From: Gammaproteobacteria bacterium 45_16_T64
GTDB lineage: Bacteria > Pseudomonadota > Gammaproteobacteria > Pseudomonadales > Ketobacteraceae
Direction of reading: 5' to 3'
NCBI GenBank assembly: GCA_002162955.1
Contig: MABD01000008.1
Span: forward strand, 1-64,000
Length of the DNA: 64,000 bases
Made by a program: the position numbers and the translations under genes. The notes under the pieces were generated by a model. The model saw nothing but the letters and a program-made list of their open reading frames with translations. It was not told the origin of the DNA and did no database searches. Shown piece by piece: positions 32,930 to 41,614 of the stretch; position 1 is the stretch's first letter; each line of letters begins with the position of its first letter.

Positions 32930-35728
32930 CTATTTTTTCACAGCACCATATACAATGGATAGCAGCTCTTTTGTGTCGATCGGTTTAACGACAAATCCAT
33001 TCATTCCTGCAGAGATTGCCCTATCTCTGTATTCCTGTAGCGCGTGAGCGCTTAGTGCAAAAATTGGTGTATCTTTATTCTGATTGTTGGATGAACGGAT
33101 ATTCCTTACGGCATCATACCCATCCATGACGGGCATTTCACAGTCCATGAGAATCAGATCGAATGGATTGTTCTCGGCGCTTTGACAGGCTTCTTTTCCG
33201 TTATTAGCAATAACGGGGGTGATCCCTGCCTTCTTGAGGATACCCTTTATGACTAATTGGTTGATGGCATTGTCTTCCACCACCAATAGTCGTTTATCTG
33301 AAAGGTTGTCATATCTCACCGTTGTTGTTTTTTGGATTTCCAATGGTTTGCACATGATGGTTTTAAGTAAGTGGGTCGTAATGGGTTTTTCAATAAACTG
33401 AATGTTGCTGTATTTTTTCAAATTGTTTTCAATAGAAGAGCTTGCATGCCCCATGATGGCAATGGATACTTTTTGCTTGGCAAGTGCAATAAGTCTATTC
33501 CCTACGACGGTAGCATCTTCATCTTGCAAGTTTTTTTGATCTATTAAGAAGAGTGTATTTTTACTTGAATCGAAAGGTAATGACTCGGTGTTGGGTGAGC
33601 TATCTGTTGGAATATTCCACTGTGATAAGATGCGATGGATAGATGATTTTAGCGCCGCGTCTTGTGTCGTAATATGGATTTGTTCAAACAGCACGGAGTG
33701 ATCATGTAACGTGTGTTTGAAGCTGTGAGTGCTGTCTGCCTTATTGGTACGAATGGAGAACCAAAATTCCGAACCTTTCCCTTCTACACTGCTGACACCG
33801 GTGTCGCCATCCATCAATAGAGAGAGTTTTTTTATGATGGATAGACCCAGTCCTGTACCGCCGTATTGGCGTGTTGTCGTCGAATCTGCTTGACTAAATT
33901 GTTGGAATAGATGGTTGATTTGTGTTTGGCTCAAGCCTATCCCCGTGTCTTTAACACTGAAACGTAGCTGTTGATGATGATCATCATCTGTGGTGTTGGT
34001 CTTGTCTATTGATAGGTGAAGATTTATTCCGCCTTTATGGGTAAACTTAAACGCATTACTTAGATAATTGAGTAACATTTGTTTTATACGAACAGGGTCA
34101 CTTACCAGCGAGGTGGGTACGTTATTGTCAATTGATAGGGTTAGGGTTAGCTCTTTTTCTTCCATTCTTGAGGTGAACATAGTGAGCGTGTCGTGAAGTA
34201 ATTGTTCTACGTCAACATCAATGGACTCGATACTCATTTTACCCGCTTCAATCTTGGAATAATCCAAAATATCGTTAATGATCTGTAGAAGTGATTGGCT
34301 CGATGAATCAATAACACCGACATAACGTTGTTGTGTTTCCTCCATGTTGGTATCTTTTAAAAGACTGATCATGCCGAGTATACCTGTCATTGGTGTTCGA
34401 ATTTCATGGCTCATACTCGCAAGAAACTCACTTTTTGCCTTCTCTCGGCTAATGGCTTTTTCTTCCTTAATCTTACTCTCATAGTTATCTTGCATTAGCT
34501 GATAACTTTCTGATTTTATCTGGTTGGTCCTTTCTGCGATGGCGATGGAAAAAAATAATGTGAGCACAGTATTACCGAAAGGAGCACCTATTTCTGTGAG
34601 AAGGCTAGGTTGAATGAAACCAATCTTGTTGAGGCCGAACCCGGTAATAAAAATACAGAGCACTCCCCAGCCAGCAATAAAAAGTACGTAGCTCAAATCA
34701 ATATTGTTTTTCTGGAAGGCCGCAAATACACTGAAGCTACAAAGGCAGCAAATCGTTGTCGTAGCAATGAGTGAGAGTAGGGGGTGACTTATTAGGATAG
34801 TGCATCCCAAGATTGCCAGCGATGCGTTTCGAAAAAAACGGAATATCTTGCCAAAGGTTGGCGATATCTTGCCGAATTCTAAAAAATCGTTTGAGACATA
34901 CACAGCGCCAAGTGCCATTCCTGAGATAAGTATACCGACTATATGTACGTTAATGGCGGAATAATCTGGCCATAGAAATCGCTGGGGAAACCCGAAATAG
35001 GTAGACCAAAAAAAAACGCCAGCAAGTTGTACGATACAAAAGGTGAAATAGATTCTCTCAAGGGTAATGAAGAATATACACAGATGGTAAAAAGCGACTG
35101 TAAGGAAAATGGTCAAGATGAATATTTGATAGATTATACGGATTTCATTGGATTCCAGAAAAGCAGGTTCTTGCCAAAATATGATAGGGACTTGGATGGC
35201 ATGTGGCCCACTGACCTTTATATAGAATTCATAGGGTTGGTGGTTGTGTAGCGGTAAGGGAAAAACATGGGTGTTTGATGGATAGTGACGTTCATTGAAC
35301 GACGTGCGATTCCCCCCCTTAAGGTGGCGGAAAACTTTACCATCTTGTACCAAGAAAAGATCGATGTCGGCGAGTAATACGTAAGCTATTTCTAGCAGCC
35401 ATTGAGTCTCCCGTAATCGGTGATCCACGGTGGCATTATTGATGACACTGCCTTTTATCCAATAAATGCTGCTGGTGAAACCAAGGTTTGGTATATCACG
35501 TGAGGGGGTTAACCATTGTTGGGGTTGGCCGGATATCAGTGTGTCTATTGTCATATCGGCTGTATGAGTTAGGTAATGTATTGAAGGCGGGTGGACTATG
35601 GAGGGTGTCTGATCCGAGAGTTCGATAATGGCATTTGTATGTTGGTTCGATTGGGCAGGTGAAGGCCAAAAGCATAACGCTATGTAAATCAGAGAGATAA
35701 TCTGTATGGCTTTTGAGGTTTGGTGCAT
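32930..35728 (-). CDS. 7TMR-DISM hybrid sensor kinase with a degenerate and an intact receiver
   Basis: 932 residues. Signal peptide, then a periplasmic DISMED2-type domain (IYWIKGSVINN ... WLLEIAYVLLADIDLFLV), seven DISM membrane helices, a short coiled coil, HisKA with His in EFLASMSHEIRTPMTGILGMISLL, HATPase (NYLSNAFKFTHKGGI, KDTGIGLSQTQI, QYGGTGLGLSI), a receiver-like domain lacking a clear phospho-Asp pocket (about residues 680-795; ends IEKPITTHLL), and a true receiver (LLVVEDNAINQLVI, LILMDCEMPVMDGYDAV, VVKPID). The organisation is BarA/TorS-like without an Hpt domain, so a separate phosphotransfer protein is expected elsewhere. GGA lies 9 nt before the ATG. Confidence 0.92.
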   Translation of the reverse strand: MHQTSKAIQIISLIYIALCFWPSPAQSNQHTNAIIELSDQTPSIVHPPSIHYLTHTADMTIDTLISGQPQQWLTPSRDIPNLGFTSSIYWIKGSVINNATVDHRLRETQWLLEIAYVLLADIDLFLVQDGKVFRHLKGGNRTSFNERHYPSNTHVFPLPLHNHQPYEFYIKVSGPHAIQVPIIFWQEPAFLESNEIRIIYQIFILTIFLTVAFYHLCIFFITLERIYFTFCIVQLAGVFFWSTYFGFPQRFLWPDYSAINVHIVGILISGMALGAVYVSNDFLEFGKISPTFGKIFRFFRNASLAILGCTILISHPLLSLIATTTICCLCSFSVFAAFQKNNIDLSYVLFIAGWGVLCIFITGFGLNKIGFIQPSLLTEIGAPFGNTVLTLFFSIAIAERTNQIKSESYQLMQDNYESKIKEEKAISREKAKSEFLASMSHEIRTPMTGILGMISLLKDTNMEETQQRYVGVIDSSSQSLLQIINDILDYSKIEAGKMSIESIDVDVEQLLHDTLTMFTSRMEEKELTLTLSIDNNVPTSLVSDPVRIKQMLLNYLSNAFKFTHKGGINLHLSIDKTNTTDDDHHQQLRFSVKDTGIGLSQTQINHLFQQFSQADSTTTRQYGGTGLGLSIIKKLSLLMDGDTGVSSVEGKGSEFWFSIRTNKADSTHSFKHTLHDHSVLFEQIHITTQDAALKSSIHRILSQWNIPTDSSPNTESLPFDSSKNTLFLIDQKNLQDEDATVVGNRLIALAKQKVSIAIMGHASSSIENNLKKYSNIQFIEKPITTHLLKTIMCKPLEIQKTTTVRYDNLSDKRLLVVEDNAINQLVIKGILKKAGITPVIANNGKEACQSAENNPFDLILMDCEMPVMDGYDAVRNIRSSNNQNKDTPIFALSAHALQEYRDRAISAGMNGFVVKPIDTKELLSIVYGAVKK

Positions 35729-36058
35729 CGCAGCGTTTCCAGGTGCTGAGCAAGTACTAAGTCGATACTGAGATCGTTAAGGGTACTTTGGGTCGATTAA
35801 TTATAGTTGAAAATTACACAATCAGATGGGTAGTCGTTGTGTATACACTACTTAAGGAGGGGCTAAAGTCACCAAAGAAAGGGGTATGCTCTGCGATGTC
35901 ACAATATAGATACAAAACGACAATAATGTGTCTACGTTTACGCGTGTCTATTTCTATGAAGTGGACTAGTATATATTTAATCGAAAGAGATGGTTGTCGC
36001 GATTATGTCGTAATGACCTGTTAGTGTGTTGTCATCAATAAGAATAAGAGTCACCACT
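35729..36058. other. 330-bp intergenic region upstream of the second hybrid kinase
   Basis: Contains the kinase promoter on the minus strand. A 78-codon open frame at 35788-36024 has a composition unlike genes here and no supporting features. An AAGGAGGGG at about 35871 is not followed by a usable start. I see no further structure. Confidence 0.45.
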
Positions 36059-36250
36059 ATGAAGAGCACAACAACAAAAGCTATTTCAGGTATGGTTCTT
36101 TTTGTTTGCCTTACCGGGTTTAAAGCGGACGTTCCTACGCAGTCTGATAAATCTCTGAATGGAATCTTTCAGGATGTTCTCTATTTTTATAACTCTATTC
36201 AAGGTGGACAAGTTTATTGGGGCGGTCTCGGTGACGTTAATGATCGTTAA
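36059..36250 (+). CDS. Possible small secreted peptide
   Basis: 63 codons from ATG at 36059. MKSTTTKAISGMVLFVCLTG followed by FKADVP has the charge and hydrophobicity of a signal peptide with cleavage after FKA. The short mature part (about 40 residues) is Gly/Tyr-rich near its end (YFYNSIQGGQVYWGGLGD). The ribosome-binding site is weak. It ends immediately before the convergent HD-GYP gene. No family is recognised; it could be spurious. Confidence 0.4.
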   Translation: MKSTTTKAISGMVLFVCLTGFKADVPTQSDKSLNGIFQDVLYFYNSIQGGQVYWGGLGDVNDR

Positions 36251-37585
36251 TTAAAGTGACTTTCCTGTCAGTGCATCAATCATGACAAGGCCTTTTTCAA
36301 TAGGCTGAATATCGAGGGTATTGGATTTGTCGCTGACTTGAGTGAGTGACCTAAACATGTAGGTGATTCTTTCAAGGTGAATGGTGATTTCTTCCATCAT
36401 TAACAGGGTGTCTTCAATTTCCCGCAATGCATGCTCTAACTTTTCTTTTCTAACCAATTCCAGCCAACGTAAGTAACCCTCATCCAAAAGCCCCGCGCCG
36501 CGAACAACACCTAGAACATTAATGTATGCTTGCTTTATGGCCTGTAATTTTGCGTGTTCTTTTTCGTTTACGTAAGGTTCAATCATTTGCTCTAAGGTAT
36601 TGACCCAGCTACTAAGAAAGGCATTTTGGTTAAGAAGCTCGGTAATCACGGGGTCGAGGTCTTCTAATTTTATGTGTGTGTTCGTGCTATCAACCACTGT
36701 TCTGAGTGCTTTTATGGTTACTTCATATACGTCATATCGGTGAACGAGTGCATTCACCTGTAGCATAGGGAGGAGATTCGCGAGGGACATTTTGTCTTCT
36801 TTTATGTTGACGGCTAACCTTTCAGAAATGAGATCAGACATGCCAACGATTTGCCCTTCTAAACCGAGCTCTTCGTGGAATTTCGATTTTGGATATCCCG
36901 TGCCGTCACAGCGCTCATGGTGTTCTAATACGGCTCGAGGAATACGCGGATCAAGATCCTCTATTGATCGTAGAATTTTGCACCCAATGACAGGGTGGGC
37001 CTGAGTGTTCTTAGGGATTTTATGTTTATCAATGCCTTCTTCAATCTCATTATCAAGATGCAGGTAGCCAACTTCCATTGATAATGCTGCCAGAAATGTC
37101 ATTTGTGTATCAGGAATACTCATCCTAGTTTGATGGGCAATGAGCAAGGCAAACCAAGAAGTGAGTAGAGAATGTGAAAATCGGTCCGGTAACTGTAATT
37201 CAAGGACGGTAATTTTTTGGCGCAGAAGCGGGATTTCAAAGTACGCCTTGCAGGACATTCTTAGGTACATGTCCAGACCGAGAGTTTCATGTAACGATTC
37301 CAACTCAGGGTGTTGTATAAGAGATGTTTGAATAAGTTTAACAATATTCTTGTCTGACAATTCATTCTCTAATGCAACGCTACTATCTATTGGATTGAGC
37401 AATTTAAACTGAACGATCTTTTCTTGGGCACTTTTATCAATGACGCTTCCTTTCTTGATAAGCAGGGCGCCTTGATCGTTAACAATATCTTCTGATGCCA
37501 CCACTGCATTTTGCTCATTAACTTCCGCTAATCGTGTGGTGTATATGTTATCACTGTTTGAGTCCGCTTCTTCTGGTGAGTTCAC
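36251..37585 (-). CDS. HD-GYP family protein with a degenerate HD motif
   Basis: 444 residues. The HD-GYP domain spans about residues 95-300 and keeps H138 (RFSHSLLTSWFALLIA), H197 (AHPVIGCKIL), the HHERCDGTGYPK motif (222-233) and EGQIVGMSDLISERLA. The family name motif HDIGK is replaced by MEVGY at residues 170-174, so the metal-binding His-Asp pair and the following Lys are lost. Catalytic c-di-GMP hydrolysis is therefore unlikely; a binding or scaffold role is inferred. A long helical C-terminal region without enzyme motifs follows. Confidence 0.85.
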   Translation of the reverse strand: MNSPEEADSNSDNIYTTRLAEVNEQNAVVASEDIVNDQGALLIKKGSVIDKSAQEKIVQFKLLNPIDSSVALENELSDKNIVKLIQTSLIQHPELESLHETLGLDMYLRMSCKAYFEIPLLRQKITVLELQLPDRFSHSLLTSWFALLIAHQTRMSIPDTQMTFLAALSMEVGYLHLDNEIEEGIDKHKIPKNTQAHPVIGCKILRSIEDLDPRIPRAVLEHHERCDGTGYPKSKFHEELGLEGQIVGMSDLISERLAVNIKEDKMSLANLLPMLQVNALVHRYDVYEVTIKALRTVVDSTNTHIKLEDLDPVITELLNQNAFLSSWVNTLEQMIEPYVNEKEHAKLQAIKQAYINVLGVVRGAGLLDEGYLRWLELVRKEKLEHALREIEDTLLMMEEITIHLERITYMFRSLTQVSDKSNTLDIQPIEKGLVMIDALTGKSL

Positions 37586-37655
37586 GGCATACCGTCTGTT
37601 AGTGGGATATTCTTGGATTGTAGCTCACAACAGGTAGGTATGCCGAAAAAGCGGG

Positions 37656-38651
37656 TTAGAGCTCCAAAGCCCCCATCATCGGTTCTGGGTAGCGCTGTCC
37701 AAACACCAAGTCTGTCGATATATTTGTGGCAATTTGACTTAGTTCTTCAGTTGTTAGTGTAACTTCCATTGCTTTAGCGTTCTCTTGCACCCTTGTTGGG
37801 CTACGTGTACCGGGTATTGATACATAATCAGCACCTTGATGAAGTATCCATGCCAATGCAAGTTGAGCTGTCGTACATTGCTTTTCTAGCGCCATTTCTT
37901 TGATACGATCAACCAGTACTAAGTTTTGCTGGAAATTTTCTTCTGAGAATCGAGGGTTTTGTAGTCGCCAATCGCCAGCTTCAAGGTCATCCCGGCTTTT
38001 TATCGCGCCGGTAAGGAAGCCTCTACCCAATGGACTGTAGGATACGAACCCTATTCCTAGCTTCTTGCATGCAGGTAAAACGCTTTCTTCAAGATGCTGA
38101 CTCCACAAAGAGTATTCACTTTGTAAGGCTGATATGGGGTGAACCTTTGATGCCCGCTCTAAGGTGTTGGCACTGGCCTCTGATAAGCCCAAGTAACGGA
38201 TCTTACCTTGTGTAACAAGTTCAGCCATAGCGCCCACGGTTTCTTCAATGGGCACCGCTGGGTCCATTCGATGTTGATAATACAGGTCAATATGGTCTAC
38301 CCCAAGACGCTTTAGGCTATCGTCGCAAGCTTGTTGTAGATATTCAGGTCTTCCATCAAAACCATTAAAGTCACCGGAAGTATTGCGTAAAATACCGAAT
38401 TTAGTTGCTACAATGACCTTGTTTCTCGCGCCTGGATTGTCTTTAAAGTAACGACCCAGCAGTTGCTCATTCGTGTAAGGGCCATAAGCGTCCGAGGTAT
38501 CCCAGAAAGTCACGCCAGAGTCGATGGCGGCGCTAAGGGTTGCCATTGAGTCTGCATCGTTATGGGCGCCGTAAAAGTCTGACATTCCCATGCAGCCTAG
38601 GCCTACGCTGGATACTTCTAAGCCTTCTGTACCAAGTTTACGTGTGTTCAT
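37656..38651 (-). CDS. Aldo/keto reductase
   Basis: 331 residues, a TIM-barrel NADPH-dependent oxidoreductase of the AKR13-like group. Catalytic residues are visible: Asp in FWDTSDAYGPYTNEQLLG with Tyr, Lys in IVATKFG, and His in DLYYQHRMDP. The C-terminal cofactor clamp YVSIPGTRSPTRVQENAKAM is present. It would reduce aldehydes or ketones. GGAG lies 5 nt before the ATG. It diverges from an AraC regulator of the YqhC type, an arrangement like E. coli yqhC next to yqhD/dkgA, which responds to reactive aldehydes. Confidence 0.93.
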   Translation of the reverse strand: MNTRKLGTEGLEVSSVGLGCMGMSDFYGAHNDADSMATLSAAIDSGVTFWDTSDAYGPYTNEQLLGRYFKDNPGARNKVIVATKFGILRNTSGDFNGFDGRPEYLQQACDDSLKRLGVDHIDLYYQHRMDPAVPIEETVGAMAELVTQGKIRYLGLSEASANTLERASKVHPISALQSEYSLWSQHLEESVLPACKKLGIGFVSYSPLGRGFLTGAIKSRDDLEAGDWRLQNPRFSEENFQQNLVLVDRIKEMALEKQCTTAQLALAWILHQGADYVSIPGTRSPTRVQENAKAMEVTLTTEELSQIATNISTDLVFGQRYPEPMMGALEL

Positions 38652-38832
38652 ACTATCTCCAAACCAATGTGTATATGTGGATACAGGAGCAGTATGGCCA
38701 ATAAATGCGTCAATCTTATAGATCAGTCCTCTCTACTTCTTGCCTATTCCTCCAGAGTGGGTGATTCTTTGATAAAGAGGGCGATGAAAGTGGCATACTC
38801 TTCTTAACAGAATAATGGACACTGAATAGATC

Positions 38833-39729
38833 ATGGCGTTAGCAAAAATAATCGTGGATAGGATGTTAGAACTGTTGCCCGAAGCCGGTGCAGTGGATAC
38901 CGGGGTCCCTGGATTGGTTCTGGTGAGATCGGATCAAGTAATGACCGAACGCAAGCCAATTGTGTATGATCCGAGTATTTATATTGTGGCGCAGGGCTGT
39001 AAATGCGCACATTTGGGGGATGAGGTATTCACCTATGATGCGTTACATTATCTGGTGTTATCTGTGCCACTTCCATTGGAATGCCAGGTACTCAAAGCCA
39101 GTGAGGATGAGCCTTATTTAGCAATCAAAGTGGATATTGATTTGCGACTACTCAATGACCTAATTCATGAATTACCCGCGATGGAAATGTCTCGTGAGGC
39201 AGTAGCAAAGGTGGGGCGGGGCATCTATGTCTCGTCGGTGGACGATGATATTCGAAATACCCTAACGCGATTACTGGCTTGTGTGAGCAGTCCAGATAAA
39301 GCAAAAGTATTGGGGCCTATGGCGGTAAAGGAATTATTATTTCATGTATTGCTGGGGGAGCAGGGTGATCAACTAAAAGCCTTCGCCTACCGGGATAGAC
39401 ACAATTTTCAGATTGCGGAAGTGTTAAATTATATCCAGCAAAATTATGCAAACGCCTTAGAAGTGGATGGGTTGGCGCAGCTGGCGAATATGAGTCAGTC
39501 ATCGTTCCATCAATATTTTAAAGCGGTAACTAATGTAACGCCGATTCAATATATTAAAACTATGCGTTTACATGAGGCGAGGCGTAAGATGTTACACGAC
39601 AATCAATCAGCCAGTGATGCTGCGTTTCAAGTGGGTTATGCGAGCCCTTCGCAATTTAGTCGTGAGTATCGCCGCTTGTTTGGGGCTGCGCCAACAAAAG
39701 ATATGGAGATGGCCCGTCAGGCGTCGTGA
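38833..39729 (+). CDS. AraC-family regulator, YqhC-like
   Basis: 298 residues. The N-terminal AraC_N cupin (PF06719; VYDPSIYIVAQGCKCAHLGDEVFTYDALHYLVLSVPLPLECQVL) and C-terminal helix-turn-helices (VDGLAQLANMSQSSFHQYFKAVTNVTPIQYIKTMRLHEARRKML and SDAAFQVGYASPSQFSREYRRLFGAAPTKD) match YqhC-type regulators. It diverges from the aldo/keto reductase across 181 bp and lies 20 bp upstream of a LysE exporter on its own strand. It probably controls the reductase, and perhaps the exporter. The inducer is likely a reactive carbonyl. Confidence 0.92.
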   Translation: MALAKIIVDRMLELLPEAGAVDTGVPGLVLVRSDQVMTERKPIVYDPSIYIVAQGCKCAHLGDEVFTYDALHYLVLSVPLPLECQVLKASEDEPYLAIKVDIDLRLLNDLIHELPAMEMSREAVAKVGRGIYVSSVDDDIRNTLTRLLACVSSPDKAKVLGPMAVKELLFHVLLGEQGDQLKAFAYRDRHNFQIAEVLNYIQQNYANALEVDGLAQLANMSQSSFHQYFKAVTNVTPIQYIKTMRLHEARRKMLHDNQSASDAAFQVGYASPSQFSREYRRLFGAAPTKDMEMARQAS

Positions 39730-39749
39730 TGGGTTTGAGGTTGTTCTGA

Positions 39750-40376
39750 ATGCTAACAGTAGAAACACTAGTGACGTTTGTATTGGCTTCTGCGTTGTTA
39801 TCTTTTGCACCGGGGCCCGATAACATTTTTGTTCTGATTCAATCAGCCACTCATGGTCGAAAAGCAGGTGCTTTTATTACATTGGGTTTGTGTACGGGGT
39901 TGTTGGTGCACACAGCAATGGTTGTGCTTGGTGTCGCGGCGTTGATTCAGGCCAGTGAATTTGCATTTAATGGACTGAAAATAGTGGGGGCCGGTTACCT
40001 CTGTTATCTTGCGTGGAGCGCGTATTCTGCAGCTGATTCTGAACTTGACATTAGCGGTGTTCCTCAGTTATCGAATTTAGCACTGTATCGTCGCGGCATC
40101 GTAATGAATGTAACGAACCCTAAAGTTGCAATTTTCTTCTTGGCTTTTTTACCCCAGTTCACGAATTCTCAAGAAGGGGATGTATCGTTGCAAATGATGT
40201 TGCTTGGATGGGTTTTCATCCTCGTCGCGTTAGTCTGCTTTTTATGTATTGCTTATCTGTCTGGTTTTTTGAATCGTTGGTTTCGAGAATCTGCTGTAGC
40301 GCAGCGATATTTACATCGAGCGGTTAGTGTGGTGTTTGTGTGCTTGGCGGTAAAGTTATTGTTTACTGCGGTATGA
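39750..40376 (+). CDS. LysE/RhtB family exporter
   Basis: A 208-residue inner-membrane protein with six predicted helices. The family signature LLSFAPGPDNIFVLIQSATHGRKAGAFITLGLCTGLLVHTA contains the PGPD motif; GAGYLCYLAWSAY and GIVMNVTNPKVAIFFLAFLPQF are further hallmarks. Members export amino acids or related compounds by exchange. The substrate cannot be told. GAGG lies about 9 nt before the ATG and the gene probably shares a transcript with the preceding AraC gene. Confidence 0.93.
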   Translation: MLTVETLVTFVLASALLSFAPGPDNIFVLIQSATHGRKAGAFITLGLCTGLLVHTAMVVLGVAALIQASEFAFNGLKIVGAGYLCYLAWSAYSAADSELDISGVPQLSNLALYRRGIVMNVTNPKVAIFFLAFLPQFTNSQEGDVSLQMMLLGWVFILVALVCFLCIAYLSGFLNRWFRESAVAQRYLHRAVSVVFVCLAVKLLFTAV

Positions 40377-40433
40377 GCTGATTCCAGCGGATGTACTAAA
40401 ATGTGGTTTGACTCATCATCTCTAGGGGAAATA

Positions 40434-40889
40434 ATGCCAAATGTCATAAAAAATACCATTACAATCCACAAGACACCTCAGCAGGTATTTGATTATGTTA
40501 CGCAGCCATGGAAGTGGCACGAATGGCATCCAAATTCTGTTTCTGCGAAGGCTATTGTGGACCGCCTATCAGTCGGTGATGAGTTTGATGAGGTTGTACG
40601 GTTAGAACCTTTCTCGCCACTGCCCATAACCTTGATGCGGGAAACCAAATATACCGTTCTGAAGGGTGTAGACGCCGAGTGCTGGGAAGTGAAAGGTGTA
40701 ATGAAGGACGGTTGGCTTAATCTCTACTACAAATTTAGTCCTGCAGGGAATGGTGGGACGGATTTTGAGCGAACACTCACCTATGATGTGTCTGGCCTTA
40801 GCCGTCTGATGCTGCCTCTGTTAAGTTCAAGAATGAAAGCTAACTCAATAGTAGCCCTGAATAACCTCAAGCGATGCCTAGAAGGCTAG
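40434..40889 (+). CDS. SRPBCC (polyketide cyclase-like) family protein
   Basis: About 151 residues from ATG at 40434, chosen because AGGGGA lies directly upstream; an in-frame ATG at 40401 lacks a site. The fold is suggested by ITIHKTPQQVFDYVTQPWKWHEWHPNSVSAKAI, the usual SRPBCC start, and a beta-rich middle with FERTLTYDVSGLSRLM and a C-terminal helix. These proteins bind hydrophobic ligands in a deep cavity. Function is not assignable. Confidence 0.82.
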   Translation: MPNVIKNTITIHKTPQQVFDYVTQPWKWHEWHPNSVSAKAIVDRLSVGDEFDEVVRLEPFSPLPITLMRETKYTVLKGVDAECWEVKGVMKDGWLNLYYKFSPAGNGGTDFERTLTYDVSGLSRLMLPLLSSRMKANSIVALNNLKRCLEG

Positions 40890-40925
40890 TAGAATAGGTT
40901 TTGCCAATCATAATCATCAGTTTAA

Positions 40926-40943
40926 TCGATTAGAGCCTATCGA
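40926..40943. promoter_or_regulatory. Inverted repeat upstream of ahpC
   Basis: TCGAT-n8-ATCGA, 59 bp before the ahpC start, is a possible peroxide-responsive operator. It does not fit the ATAG-n7-CTAT spacing of the E. coli OxyR site, so assignment to OxyR is not claimed. Confidence 0.3.
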
Positions 40944-41002
40944 AGGTTTCTCCTAATATGGACTTGTCTTAACCAACAACCCATTTATTAGGAGTTACCA
41001 CC

Positions 41003-41572
41003 ATGAGTCAATCAATCGTAAATACCATCGTTAAGCCTTTCCAGGCAACAGCCTTTCATAAAGGCGATTTTATTGAAGTATCGGAAGAAGCCATGCAAGG
41101 GCAATGGTCAGTGGTGTTCTTCTACCCTGCAGATTTCACCTTTGTATGTCCGACTGAATTGGGGGATATGGCAGATCACCACGAGCAACTTAAGGCGATG
41201 AACGTCGAGATTTACTCGGTATCTACGGATACCCACTTCACCCATAAAGCCTGGCATGACAGTTCTGACACTATCGGCAAAATTCAATTCCCGATGATAG
41301 GTGATCCCACTGGCAAGATTGCTAGAAACTTTGGTGTGATGATCGAAGAGGAAGGGTTAGCGCTACGAGGCACGTTTGTGATTAACCCTGAAGGTGAAAT
41401 CAAAGTTGCTGAAGTTAATGATCTAGGTATAGGACGCTCTGCTAAGGATCTTGTTCGCAAGATTCAAGCCGCTCAGTACGTTGCTGAGCACGATGGTGAA
41501 GTATGCCCCGCAGCTTGGCAACCAGGTGAGGCAACATTGTCACCGTCTTTAGATCTTGTTGGAAAAATCTAA
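41003..41572 (+). CDS. ahpC: Alkyl hydroperoxide reductase subunit C (peroxiredoxin)
   Basis: 189 residues of a typical 2-Cys peroxiredoxin. The peroxidatic Cys49 lies in FYPADFTFVCPTELGD, the resolving Cys in GEVCPAAWQPGEATLSPS, and GxxAxxxFGV plus RGTFVINPEGEIK are present. It reduces hydrogen peroxide and organic peroxides and is recycled by AhpF, encoded 42 bp downstream. TAGGAG precedes the ATG. Confidence 0.98.
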   Translation: MSQSIVNTIVKPFQATAFHKGDFIEVSEEAMQGQWSVVFFYPADFTFVCPTELGDMADHHEQLKAMNVEIYSVSTDTHFTHKAWHDSSDTIGKIQFPMIGDPTGKIARNFGVMIEEEGLALRGTFVINPEGEIKVAEVNDLGIGRSAKDLVRKIQAAQYVAEHDGEVCPAAWQPGEATLSPSLDLVGKI

Positions 41573-41614
41573 CACGGTTTTACCCTAACATTATCTAAAA
41601 AGCGGAGCGCTATC

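Noticed and set aside
35788-36024. 78-codon open frame upstream of the hybrid kinase
   Set aside because: Lacks a start signal and resembles translated non-coding sequence.
40926-40943. OxyR site at ahpC
   Set aside because: The half-site spacing does not fit the OxyR consensus; kept only as an unassigned inverted repeat.
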